64,000 bases of DNA from Hymenolepis diminuta (lineage: Eukaryota > Platyhelminthes > Cestoda > Cyclophyllidea > Hymenolepididae): the NCBI GenBank assembly GCA_900708905.1, contig CAADRB010000011.1:2133263-2197262 (forward strand), read 5' to 3'. The translations under genes and the position numbers were made by a program. Below the pieces are notes generated by a model. It did not search any database, was not told the origin of the DNA, and saw only the letters and a program-made list of their open reading frames with translations. Position 1 is the stretch's first letter. Each line of letters starts with the position of its first letter. Shown here one piece after another: positions 24,935 to 36,241 of the stretch.

Positions 24935-25965
24935 GAGAACGCGCTCAGTAATCGAATTTTGACATTTGAATTTTGGAAAGTAATCAGTGAGTTAACCATT
25001 CAGTAAGTATTTCATAATCTGAATCTAAAAATGAAGCAAAACTCTTTTCCTTCTGGCTTATTCTGCGCATCTTTTCGATCTTCTATCCTTTATCTTTTAT
25101 TGGTCCCACGAAGGCAAGTATTTTTCCGTTATCGTAAGTTATATTAATATAAGAATGATCAGTATGGAAGGTCACCTGAATGCTTACTGATGAGAACCGA
25201 ACCCGCAAGGCAGACGTTATCTTCTCTTTGATAAAGCGAGCCAACTATATCTACCATTATGCCTACTTGCATATCTCCCGCTAGTCTTTATCTTCTGTGG
25301 AACTTAACACATGAAGCGGATGTGTTAAATTAATATTCACGATATACGCTGAAACTTTGATGTTGCCGAAAAAAGGTAAATACTTAATATATTCGGTGTA
25401 CTGGAAAAAAGAAGGAGACAGGATTTATAATTCACTCCTCGTGGACGGTGAGCTTGAAATTAATCCTTTCCAATTGCATGAACAAAGCTGCCCTAAGACA
25501 GGAATGATTTAGAGCAGTTGACAGGATCTTTCATTAGGGAAGAAAAGAAAGAAAGCAGCAGTTTTGTAATTAGTAAGCTCGTATAATATTTACGCTGTGT
25601 AGAACTCGCAATGCAGGCGTAAATCGAAATCTCGCTAATGTAAGATTTGTTTGGATTTATGACTTGTGAAATAACTGTCAATAGGTAAAAAATCTTGTTG
25701 TTTCCTAAGTTTCAGGCAACGTTTTGAAATGACTTTTTTAGACAAGCAATTCGTTGTCCTTTGATTGTATTCGGCTCATCGGCTGGCATTAATTTAGGTC
25801 AGCCGTTATCTAATAGTCAATGGTGAGCAAACTTCCTAAGCTACAGGATCGCACTTCTATGTGTAGGGTATACGCATTCAATATCTCGGAGATGGGGATC
25901 TAGTCATTCTGGCCTTTAATGGCTTATTACTATAGACATCCGGGTTAGAAATAAGAGTTAGAATA
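24935..25965 (+). repeat. Dispersed repeat family D, copy 2
   Basis: Matches copy 1 block by block at an offset of about 2.0 kb: GACATTTGAATTTTGGAAAG, CATAATCTGAATCTAAAAAT, CATCTTTTCGATCTTCTATC, ATTCACGATATACGCTGAAA, GAGACAGGATTTATAATTCA and TGTGTAGGGTATACGCATTC. Confidence 0.5.
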
Positions 25966-26339
25966 AAAGAAAATAAAATTATCTTGGCATTTTATTGTTT
26001 ATCGAACGATTTCATAACAATGTCTGAAAGCTTCTCTGCTCTTAGATCTTGACACTTTGACTGTTTAGATTCTGATTGAATTTTAATGTCTTATTTAAAC
26101 TTATATCCTGGAAGTTTCAGAAGTGTCTTTTGAGTGATATTTCTAAATTTCACTTGTAAATGTCCTGTCTAATCGAGTGTTTTTCATGAAGCAGTTTTTA
26201 TCAGAATGCGGTTCCTAACGAAAAGACTTTTTTTCAATTTTCTTAGAATTAAGGGTGACCTGATAAGTGACGGTTTGTATCAGTATTGTATTTTTTTAGG
26301 ATTTTAAATAAGATTTGACAATCTTATATTTTTGAAGTT

Positions 26340-26710
26340 ATGCACCAAGTCAACATATGTGTTGATCGAAGTTTTCCCCTGATTATTCGGGATATGCGAG
26401 CGAGATTTAGAATCCACAATTCGTAGGCGTGGGCTTTAAATTAACCCCCTTTTAGGTCATCCTTTTATCCCGGATCAGTGTTGGTTTTGCTGCCAAATTT
26501 ATTTTGCAAATTTTTTTATTTTAACTGACTGTTAAATTGTCATCATCACTCCATATATTCACTTAGTAAATCATTGTTAGTGGGGTCATGTTGGTTCCCT
26601 CAGTTAATAAGTGAAACCTCCAATTAGGGACATTTTTCAACTGTTTTTTTGTGGAAAACATTCTTCCTTGATCTATGCGGAGCCAAGTCAGGTGGATTTC
26701 TATCCATTTA
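26340..26710 (+). repeat. Dispersed repeat family D, partial copy 3
   Basis: CAATTCGTAGGCGTGGGCTT followed by TAAATTAACCCCCTTTTAGG recalls the AATTCGTAGGC block of copy 1. ACTTAGTAAATCATTGTTAG and GGGGTCATGTTGGTTCCCTC align with copy 4, about 1.09 kb downstream. Confidence 0.45.
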
Positions 26711-27429
26711 TCCATGGAACTATTTCACGACAATCTTAGTTATACAAAGAGAAATGACGATGGAAATAAGAAACAGATAAATGAATTCTGAAGTAAAGTT
26801 GACGTCCTGACAGTTTTCCATCATTTAGTCATCATTTTATTGGATCATAGAGCACTATCTTTAAAATGTCTTTTTTCTCAGACTAGTCATTTTCATATTG
26901 CTTAGAAGAAATCAAGCTCGTCCTTGGATTATTTTCTGCGAAACTGCTTGATCAAATCATTTGAGATGTTTTACAATTTGGATTTTGAGTGGTATCCACT
27001 CATCATGTTTTGAGATTATAACTTTAGTTATTTCTTAAAAATATCAGCATTTTGTAGTGAGTAGTGCAGTTTTCATTTAGATCTGAAGGTACTATCATTT
27101 TTGATCTGTCTGAACGAAATCAAAGGGTGTCAAGTAATGTCCTAAATTTTAGAATATGGACGTCATGTAATTTTAATCATTAGCTCATATACTAAATATT
27201 TGGTGATTTTATAGAACTGTTTAGTTCTATTTTAATATCTATGCACCATTGTAATTTTATCTACAATACCATGTATTAGAGGCGCACACTGTTTTCAGTT
27301 CTCGAGTAGCATTTCAATCTATAGAGGTCAGTTTTCAATTATCATTTCTTATCATTCTCGGTTGATTGCTACCTTCTCTAGATTTGGTTAATGAACAATT
27401 TACTGGTATTCTTTTTATGCCTCATGCAT

Positions 27430-27800
27430 TATCATATGCGATATTTAAGATGGGATGAGACAGGATATGAAAATCGTATTTCGTAGGATAAGCCTTAAAT
27501 TAATCCCCTCTTTTTGTTGTCCTACTATCTCAAATCGTTTTATTCTTGAAATTTTCATTTTAAAATAAATTTCTCGTCTACATGTCATCGAATATATAAA
27601 TATTAGATTTCATCTATTTTAAAATTGTCACTGGGTTGCCAATTTCGTTCAGGCAATCAATCGGTAAATCATTTTCATCGGATCATGTTTACCCCTCAAT
27701 TATGGAATTGGCTTTCATTGAAAATTTTTCCAATTTGTCTGGAGTCTTGGCAACGGACAAAATCAGTTGCTTGATTCTCCTTTATTTATTGGATTATCTC
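27430..27800 (+). repeat. Dispersed repeat family D, partial copy 4
   Basis: GAGACAGGATATGAAAATCG, TTCGTAGGATAAGCCTTAAA and TTAATCCCCTCTTTTTG, then TCGGTAAATCATTTTCATCG and GATCATGTTTACCCCTCAAT. These blocks occur in the same order in copy 3. Confidence 0.45.
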
Positions 27801-27987
27801 TTGCCGCTTTCTTCCTTTCTTTTGTCACTCAGACCATTATCGGAAGCAAAAACCGCAGATGTCAAATCTTCAATATTTTATAGATTCTGCTACTAGAGAA
27901 TGTGCTTTCTTTGAATAAAGCTTGTTTTCTCGGAATGATCAGTCTTGCTTCTGAAAAGTCCTTAAGCAAGATTATTATATTTTTTCC

Positions 27988-28050
27988 CGGTGCAGCGATT
28001 AACATGCTCGCCTACGAAGGCAGAGAGTCATGAGTTCGGTGATATATTTA
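27988..28050 (+). repeat. tRNA-like SINE head relic
   Basis: GGTGCAGCGATTAACATGCT (A-box-like), then CTCGCCTACGAAGGCAGAG (anticodon-arm-like) and TCATGAGTTCGGTGA (B-box-like). Order and spacing match a tRNA head. No complete cloverleaf forms. Confidence 0.45.
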
Positions 28051-29059
28051 ATTGCGTACGGTGTTTCAGAAACCTTTGTAGTAATCTAAAAGCCCATATT
28101 TCAGTTAAAAAGGGAAAATTACTAGTTCTATGGAAACTTATTACGGTTCATTTTTCCCAAATAGTTTCAAATATTTTGTAAAGTTCTAGATTAAATATGC
28201 ATTTTAAGGGTTAATCGCTATTTCAATAGAGTGGGAGGAAAACATGAAATGAAATACGGATTTAGTCATAAATGTATTTTCTTAACAATTTCTAATTTGT
28301 TCAATACCAAAAGAAAGCGTACACTTGGAATTGACAGAGTTTAAAATATTGGATGGTGAGACCACTCCTACTTTTATTATTATAGAACGGTTAATTTTTT
28401 TAAAAATCGAAGTTCTATTTCTTACCCAGTTTTCATTGAAAAAATTGGTGTTTTTAAAATCATTTTTCTAATGTAAACTTTTCATGGTGCTCCCAATAGC
28501 GCGCACTTATGTTTAATCAGTAAATCATTGTCATTCCAATGTTTGTTTCTGGAATTAATAAATTAAATTCAATTTGTGAAATATTGCCTACCCTGCGAAG
28601 TGAGATATTTTTGAGAATGATCTTTACTATAACCTAAAATATCACTCGATTTATAATATAAGCCCTGTTCGCTAATCGGACTTAAGTGGTTTATAGGCAA
28701 GAATTAACTAACGTCTGTGAAGACACAAAAGGCCCTAGCTTTTGGAGGTAATATGTTTGTTTCAAATTTAAAAGTGAGTAGCAAATTTTACCCAAACTGT
28801 ACTATTTTACCAAAATACCAGCGTTTCAGTTCCGTTTATATCAACTCCGGAATCTGCCTGTCGTTAGTCCTTTTTTTTTCAAGGATAACATTTCCCCAGA
28901 ATTTAAAATTTCCACAAAATGCATAAAATCTCCACCAGGACATTTCATTTAAATAAATCTATCAAAAATGAAGTTTCCCAGATTAATTTTGAGATCAAAA
29001 CCAATCAGAAATGATTATTGATTACACTAAACAATCATTATCTTTTCTTATTTTAATAG

Positions 29060-29311
29060 GATGATGAGAATGGAGATGGCAATCATTTTCACTTTGATGA
29101 TTGGTCGAATGACTTGGCCAAGGACGTAATGTCAATTCAAGAAGAACTCGAAGCTTTTGGGGAGAAGATGCCAGAACGAAAACCGGTCAGCTCGCAGTCG
29201 AAACTATTTCCCAAGGGTTCCAAAAAGGGGAAGCATCGATCGATTTCGAAATTGGAGGCGATTGAATCGGGAGATGAAGGAGAAGAAGAAGAGGAGGAAT
29301 TTATGGAATGA
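29060..29311 (+). CDS. FKBP/TPR immunophilin-like gene, terminal exon with acidic tail
   Basis: Last coding exon: acceptor TTCTTATTTTAATAG, phase 0 entry, 83 codons and a TGA stop at 29309-29311. It reads DDENGDGNHFHFDDWSNDLA, then KDVMSIQEELEAFGEKMP, a basic patch (FPKGSKKGKHR) and an acidic end (ESGDEGEEEEEEFME). Joined to the previous exon it gives GRLFA-DDENGDG in frame. A charged, partly acidic C-terminal tail is common in TPR co-chaperones, though this Glu run is not one I can match to a named family. Membership in the FKBP/TPR gene is inferred from strand, phase and the absence of any other candidate in the 11.5 kb between; a separate gene is the alternative. AATAAA follows 41 bp after the stop. 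Confidence 0.7.
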   Translation, partial: DDENGDGNHFHFDDWSNDLAKDVMSIQEELEAFGEKMPERKPVSSQSKLFPKGSKKGKHRSISKLEAIESGDEGEEEEEEFME

Positions 29312-29352
29312 AGTGGAAGTTTTGATCACTGTCCCAATCATCCATACTTGTA

Positions 29353-29358
29353 AATAAA
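29353..29358 (+). terminator. Polyadenylation signal AATAAA of the FKBP/TPR gene
   Basis: A canonical AATAAA sits 41 bases after the TGA stop and is followed by a T-rich stretch (TATATTTGAC, CTTTATTTTTAAATCG). It gives a short 3' untranslated region and places the gene end about 0.78 kb before the mariner element. Confidence 0.65.
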
Positions 29359-30136
29359 CGTATATTTGACAATGACTTAAAATGAATCTTTATTTTTAAA
29401 TCGTACATGCTTTTTGGCTAGGCGAACGTGTTCGGCTTAGTGGACAAGTGTTATCAAATCCGGGAAATCGAGAAGGGATTTTATGTTTAAATTGGCAATG
29501 TCCTACCTTTTTTCTGAGAATAAAATTTTTACAGATTTTCTGCTCCTTACAGCGTATTTTTCATACTTCTTGTGTTTAAGTAAGAAATTCTAATAGGTGT
29601 AAGTATTATGTTTCTGCTAAACATTCACCCTTCATATTGCTGCCGGTCTTCTCCACACTACAATTTTGAGAGAAGGCAAGGCATTGGTGAGCAGAGTTCA
29701 TTTGGAGAGATCAGGAGAGGGAAAGATGGGCAAAGGCGTGTCGGAGATGTGGTTTATGTTAACAATGCGTATGTGTTATTCATTCAATGCTCGATGGGGC
29801 GTCCAGAGTCGATTATGGGGTGTCGACAGGTGAGCATATGTAATTTCATGAATTTGATTACTACACGCTATTAAAATCTTCTGTATGAAATTATCGCTTA
29901 CTGCAACTTTAAGTCAATGCATACCGTACTTTCGTATCAATCTACCTTCTTGTTAGGGATTTGTCGTTTTGAGTGTAATGAGCAGTGTTACACATCCTTA
30001 CAAATGGTGACTCTGAGGTATCCTTACAGAAGTCTCGACAGGTGACCTCAAAAATATAAAAAACTTAATGTGATGTTGTACTATATGTTAAAATAGACGT
30101 GGTTTAATTTTTGAAAATATTACCGAAACTGCTCTA
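29359..30136. other. Intergenic, FKBP/TPR 3' flank to mariner
   Basis: No gene recognised. An 88-codon plus frame at 29608-29874 includes a GC-richer patch but has no recognisable motif. Confidence 0.6.
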
Positions 30137-30200
30137 ACACGTGTGCTGAAAAGTCCCGGGCCTAACAAAGAAAACACAGTTTCTTGGTTCAAAATTAGCT

Positions 30201-31129
30201 TTATTCATCAACGTAATCTTCATCAAGAGCAACGCAATCATTCCAGCGCCGCTCTAACATTTCAATACCACTTTTGTAGAACGATTTATCTTTTGCCACA
30301 AAATAGGCCTCCGTTTCAGCGACAACCGCTTCATTCGTGCGAAATTTCTTACCGGCGAGCATTTTTTCAGGTCTGCGAACAGCCAGTAGTCGCTGGGAGC
30401 CAAAGCTGGCGAATACAGTGGATGTGGGAGTAATTCGAGGTTCAATTCATGTAGTTTTACCATTGTTTTGATTGACTTGTGACACGGTGCGTTGTCTTGA
30501 TGAAATAAAATTTTTTCTTTGCCATATGCGGTCGTTTCTTTGCAATTTCGCCAGTTGCTGTCCACTCAGATGACGATCGTTTTGATTCCTGAGTGAAGTG
30601 ANNNNNNNNNNNNNNNNNNNNNNNNNNNNNNNNNNNNNNNNNNNNNNNNNNNNNNNNNNNNNNNNNNNNNNNNNNNNNNNNNNNNNNNNNNNNNNNNNNN
30701 NNNNNNNNNNNNNNNNNNNNNNNNNNNNNNNNNNNNNNNNNNNNNNNNNNNNNNNNNNNNNNNNNNNNNNNNNNNNNNNNNNNCAGAGCTTTCTCATAGT
30801 CAAATGCTCATGCAATATAAAGTCAACACGTTCTTTTGATATCTTTGATGTCAGCTAACTCGCGCAACTTCACTTTTCGATCATTCAAAACGATTTTGTG
30901 AATTTTTTAAAATGTTTTCTGGTGTTACCACCTCATTTGGACGTCCACTGCGTTCTGCATCATCGGTGTCTCTACGACCACGTTTGAAGTCAGCAAAACA
31001 ACGTTTTATTGTTGTTTCTGATGGAGCGGAGTCCCCATAACACTTTTCAAGCCATTGCTTCTCTTGAACGGTATTTTTTCCCATCAAGAAGCAGTGTAAA
31101 ATTAAAACACGAAATTGTTCTTGTTCCAT
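30201..31129 (-). pseudogene. Mariner (irritans group) transposase relic, broken and deleted
   Basis: Cut-and-paste DDD transposase. The start MEQEQFRVLILHCFLMGKN and ERSGRPNEVVTPENI are the N-terminal helix-turn-helix DNA-binding region. KIHKIVLNDRKVKLRELAD and ISKERVDFILHEHLTMRKL follow in two other frames, up to the N run (30602-30783). After the gap come TQESKRSSSEWTATGE, directly fused to IAKKRPHMAKK, then FHQDNAPCHKS, ELLPHPLYSPALAPSDYWLF and a complete C-terminus ending at 30201. In relatives about 50 residues separate the WTATGE and KRPHM motifs and include the FWDAHG motif with the second catalytic Asp; here they are missing. The third Asp (APSDYW) and the one in HQDNAP are present. 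Frame breaks lie near 30904, 30847, 30513 and 30364. The first Asp (MDETW) would fall in or beside the N run and cannot be seen. Confidence 0.92.
30602..30783. other. Assembly gap (run of N) inside the mariner element
   Basis: 182 undetermined bases, in the middle of the transposase relic; a further single N is at 31213. Multi-copy transposons often break assemblies at such points, so the true length of the gap may differ from the number of N. Confidence 0.99.
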
Positions 31130-31964
31130 TGTTTTGAAAATAACAAAAGTAGCGTCACTCTTAGCACAATAGCTCACAAACTAATGAATAGAATATCATG
31201 AAATTTTAACAGNTGTCTTTTGAAGGTTAGTATTAACTGAAAAAGGTGACTGCAATAAAACTAGCGCCATCTATGTGTTAGGCCCGGGACTCTTCAGTCC
31301 ATGTGTTACTAAAGGCAATGGAAATCGTTTTCATTTAATCAGATACTTGAAAAATTAATTGCTAAAGATGATATCTTAAATTTTACTGTGTTAAAATAAC
31401 AGCTTGTCTCAATTAATTGGTCTTGGCTAATAAAGACCAAATTTATCCAGACGGAATGACCAAATGCTCAATTCAATCCACTAGTCAATAAATTCTGATG
31501 GTAGTAGATATTAACTAAATCAGGAATCTGGAGGTCAGATTTATAAATATTCGCATATGACGCAATGAATCATATTCATTAAGCAAAAAATAAATAACCC
31601 AATAATTTATATTTCAAACGGAGTATACTCTGATATTCTGACTTCATTATCTACATCTACTCGACTCCCATTCTTCATTCCATACTGAACTATTTCAGTA
31701 TTTCCTAAGGGTACTTTCCCATAGTTAAAACATGCAAAAACATTATACTTTGCCAGGGATAATAATATCCAAGAGGAATTTTTAATCCCACTTGTTAACG
31801 CCAGTCAGTGGAAAGTGTGGTGAAATATAATATTCCATATCAGATCCTATCTAAGATCTTAAATTAATTAGGATCTCTCTAATCAATAAGATCAAGATAC
31901 ACTAACAGATACATTCAGTTGTTGGGCTAAGTGCATGGAATAAACTACAGTAAAGAACCAGAAA

Positions 31965-32290
31965 AGTAAGAGAGAGAGGAGATGAGAGAGAAGCGTACAA
32001 GTAGATAACTGATAAGTGTATGTCTGCATATGTATATATGAGTGGAAATACAAGGACAATTCATGTGTCATTTAAACAAAGAGGTGCGTAAGATATCAGT
32101 GGAGATGTACTTTTAACGAAACGGGAAAGTTACATAAAAAATGAGGAATTAATAAATTCCTCTGGACATGACGGATGGAGGTTTAAGTCATGAGAAAATA
32201 AAGGTGAAAAATCAATATATTTTTATAAAGAATGTGATTAAGGAGTAATTTTGGAAATGCATAGAGAGTTATCCCTCAAAATAATGGTCA
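31965..32290 (+). repeat. Dispersed repeat family A, copy 2
   Basis: Diverged copy of the repeat at 1985-2350, with the same block order: GA-rich start, GAGTGGAAA block, GATGT-CTTTT block, and GGAAATGCATAGAGA near the end. Confidence 0.55.
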
Positions 32291-32725
32291 CAGAATGTGC
32301 GATTGTGTTTAGCATTTGGACACATATGAAAGTATGCGATAAAACAAACCTGTTTCATTCACCTCTCTCGGTTTCCTATCCTGTTAGTATAATGTAAACC
32401 ATCCTTTTATCCAAATTAACTGCTGCAAACACAGTACAATAAATAGCCTGGAAAATACCTACGAAAAAATACCGGTCATTCAGGATTTCTAGTTTGCTAA
32501 AGGGTTACAAGATTTCTTTAATTAATAACCTCTTAAATTTTGTTGCAGCACACAATTTGGCGCTTGGTTCCGCTAAATTTGATGTTCACATTATTAAGGT
32601 GTGTTAACCCTCAAGTCTGAAATGGCTAAATCTTTATCCCATTGCCGCTAAATTGACAATTCCTATCTATTCAAATGTTGAAGATTGAAGAATAACTGAA
32701 TACATCTTGTCGTGTGAATAAAGGA

Positions 32726-32810
32726 AGGGACTGGGGTGGTATCCTTAACAGAAGGGTCTCTTCTAAAAAATACTCTGCGTCCTGGATTTAAACCAAGCTA
32801 CTAAAGCTTG
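32726..32810 (+). repeat. tRNA-like SINE head relic, weak
   Basis: ACTGGGGTGGTATCCTTAAC and, downstream, CCTGGATTTAAACCAAG can be read as degenerate A and B boxes. Weak on its own. Confidence 0.22.
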
Positions 32811-35464
32811 CCGAATTGAGAGACTATCGCAAATATAATGAGTGACACTTCATCTACAAATATTCCATATAATCGTAGACTGTAAGCATTACTTTTACAC
32901 TTCGAGATATCTGGCATTTAAATGAAGCTCAGCTTAAAAGTCCCGGTTCATTTATATATGGGATTAGTATTATTGAAACCATGACACTTCAAGTCGGAAA
33001 TTAAACTTACGCTTTTGAATATTCATGACATTCACTAGAGGAAATATCAAAGTAGGCTGGTGATTATCATATTTAAGCACGTGCAGTCTACATTCCCTTT
33101 ATACCGGCAGCACCGGAAAAGCCTGTCATTTTTTCTAGAATAACATTTTATCTTCTTAAAAATAATTGTAAATTATTACAATTACTGATATTAAATGGGC
33201 AGTCCACATGATTAGGTGAGTTGTCTTAATTTACAATTTTAATTCATATGAAAAGCATAACAATCTCTTGACCTCATTTGAAGCAAATTGTATTATCTGC
33301 TAATATTCGGTTATAATAACTAACAGCCCTATAATTCTAAAGATTTCCTCAGACTTAGTTTAGGGAAATATAGGCGATTACATATCACTGCTCTCTATGT
33401 CTGATGTAACCAACCCCTAATCACGATCAAAGCTAAGCTCCAGTTAAGCGGAACGTTCCCAACAATCTCAAATTACGAATAAATTAAGTGCAAAAGGGTC
33501 AAAAACCGCAGCTTGAGTAGAAAGCCATATTTCAATACCTAGATCTCCTAATTAATTACCCTATCATACCAGTAAGTGGTATATTGGAAGCTGTTCATCT
33601 CAATACCGTGTTACAGTAGGAATTTTTGTCCGAGAGATGACGTTAAAGCAGTTCTAATCTAAAGCTACTTTAGAAGCTAGAAAAAAGGCCAGATATGTCA
33701 AAATAGAGCTAATGATCTTCTTAACGACTAACAGGATACAATGACCTTTCCTGAGTGAGAAAAAAGAGTTAAGTAGGACTTAGTGCAGATTTGAAAAGTG
33801 GAAACGAACGAGAGGAAAAAGGAAAATTAGAAAATAGGAAGACGTCATTACTGAGCGAGAGCAAACCCAAAGAGAGGCGGTCTGGTTTTTTCTGTGCGAG
33901 TAACTGTGTGTGATTGTTAGAATGATCCAATCAATGAGTCAGTATGTGTACCTTAATGTACTCAGTACGACCTTTTGGTTGCATGATCTAAATAAACAAA
34001 ACCTGACCCCAAACTGATACATCACGGTATATATTGTGTGGGCAATAAGTAAGTTGTCAGACTTTTAATAAAAGATTTTTTTGAACAAAAATACAATTAA
34101 TTAATCCTTGAACATTATTGACCACGTTAAGACTAATCATTTTGTACAAGTTAGACGTGGTAAAGCATCTGATAAGCGAAGTTGTTCGATATTGGATAGA
34201 GTGGAAGAAATCTAGTAAGAATTTTAGAATACAACCAGGATATATTACTTTATTTGAATGATGAATATATCGGAATTATTGTTTTAAAATGTATAAGTTT
34301 AATTCACTGCATCATGCTCTAGAGTTTCAGAATTCAAATGCTAGAATTTGTCCCTATGATCATTCATTGAAATTACATCCGCGAAGTTCGAATCTTTCTA
34401 TTCAGTTGATTAACTTGCATGTTTATTCCTACCATTTCCATATTCTTTTCTATCAAATACCCAAGAAAGTAGCAGAGTGTGATTAGTTTATAGGAACTTA
34501 ATTTCGCAGAGATAGCTGTAGTCTTCTTTATATGAATAAATTCTTTCTCTTTTAGCCAACAGCATTTCAGGACAACCTGTAGTTCAAAATAACATCCATT
34601 CGCCGGTATATTATTTCAGTTGCCTTGAATTCACAGTAAAAAAGACAGTTCGACAAGTTTAAAAAATAAGTCATATCGTTCTAAGTTGCCAAACATTAAC
34701 AACCCGGACGTAAGATTGTCAAAATGGTAAACAAGAAGTAGGTTATTATTAAAACTTTGTTCTAATATTCTGCTATTTAATACAATGTAGACAATATACC
34801 AAATTGAGAATGAAAATATTGTACGACTTTTAACTGTCTGATTTTATTCTCTACTACTATCTGATCCACCCTTCAGATTCAATTTGGACAAATACGGTTT
34901 TTATAGGTCTTGTTGCTCCTCCATAATAAAAGTGCACAAGATTTTATTTTCCCCTGTTCTGGATGATAATATTATTAGCGAAGAGAAGTAATGATTCATT
35001 TTCTTACATCATTTGATGATTTTAATAGCGGTCATTTCAATTTAATAAGTAAATTTAATCTCATTTTGTTTGTACTGGTACCATATTTTTAATATAAAAA
35101 TTTATGTTAAAGAATATGTTGGACTAGAATCAGATACGAATAAGAATTGGGTTCAAAAAATAGGGTCGCCTGCATCTAACATCCCCTTTGCATAATTTTC
35201 TCCCAAATCGTAAAAAAATCTTTCAGTAATTTTTCATCTGTTTCCTCCTGTTTGATCGTTGCACCTACGAAATTGACTTGAGGTGTTTTATATTCGATCG
35301 ATAATCTACCTAAGACAGCTGCTTATGAAAGCATGCTTTCAATCTCTAAAACAATAAAATTGGAGCGTAATAAACTGAGGATTTTCAATGAGATTATTTT
35401 TTGAATAAATTCCCTTAGTTAGCGCTGATTCACATTACTAATATTTATGAAAAGGAATTTTCTA

Positions 35465-35740
35465 GCACTTGTGTATCAATGGCGAATTGGTTACCGTGGA
35501 CGTCGGCGCACACCCAGTAAGTGGAATGGCCAACCGTGCTGGTTCAGTATGGCTAATACAGAGGTTGGCAGAATTCGAGTCTTTCACTAAGGAGGCTTTA
35601 GGACGCCATTCCATACTCACGAAGGACGTTTTCGAACGCCTTCCTAAATGGGATTGGAAATAGTTCTCTAGCACTTACTTCGGCGAGAAGTCTCTCCGAT
35701 GAGAGATCACATTCCGTTACCTCTCGTAATCAGTATTAAT
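35465..35740 (+). repeat. Dispersed repeat family C, copy 1
   Basis: A GC-richer patch. GGTTGGCAGAATTCGAGTCT, TTCACTAAGGAGGCTTTAGG and TTCCTAAATGGGATTGGAAA recur, diverged, at 43.36-43.49 kb. Open frames of 64 and 70 codons on the two strands fall inside the repeat and show no family likeness. Confidence 0.5.
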
Positions 35741-36241
35741 TAGAATATTAGGTCATGTTTTTCACCGAGCGTGCGCCGATGAGAATCGAATTCGTGAATT
35801 TACAGTTATAGATGTGGAGGCAATAATTTAAACGAATTCTATCATAAAAATTTCTTATTATATTATTTAACATATTTCTTGGAGACCGCAAAATTCAATG
35901 AACGAATGTCTTACAAACCGTTTTGGTCTTTTTAAATTGAGGGTAGACAAACATAAACCATATAAGAAATATTTTAAATAGAACTAAATTTCAATGGCAA
36001 GTTATGAATCATTAAAACAAATAAAATAAATTTCCCATATATTATAGATTGTATACGTCCCCAGGTGATTGTTGCTTCAATACATTTGTGTTTTCAATTA
36101 CTGAACGGTATATCCAGGGCATTTAGTTACCACTCAAGGGCCTTGGATGGGACACTCAACTAAAAGATCTCAAATGCACCTTATAAGATGGCAAGAAACT
36201 AACGTTATGCACTTAATCGGCAGACAAAATTGTGAGTGCGG

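Larger units (their letters stand above)
17557..29059 (+). other. FKBP/TPR giant intron filled with old repeats
   Basis: 11.5-kb intron (GTATGT...TTTTAATAG) between the last TPR exon and the tail exon. It holds tRNA-like SINE heads at about 18.36, 19.49, 23.33 and 27.99 kb, one repeat-B copy at 19.87-20.26 kb, and repeat-D copies from 22.9 to 27.8 kb. No transposon protein was recognised. Confidence 0.6.
30137..31306 (-). mobile_element. Irritans-type mariner transposon, non-functional
   Basis: The element is bounded by TA dinucleotides at 30135-30136 and 31307-31308. Its terminal inverted repeats of about 31 bp (30137-30167 and 31276-31306) agree at 27 of 31 positions and share the core AGTCCCGGGCCTAACA, similar to the AAGTCCCCGGTCT end of the irritans group. 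The minus-strand transposase relic lies inside. Total span is 1170 bp including 182 N, slightly less than the usual 1.25-1.3 kb. The four differences between the ends, the frame breaks and the internal deletion show an element that stopped moving some time ago. It sits in intergenic DNA downstream of the FKBP/TPR polyA signal. Confidence 0.93.

Noticed and set aside
35462..35674. Overlapping 64- and 70-codon frames on opposite strands
   Set aside because: They fall in repeat family C; open frames on both strands of a GC-richer repeat are expected by chance, and copy 2 does not preserve them.
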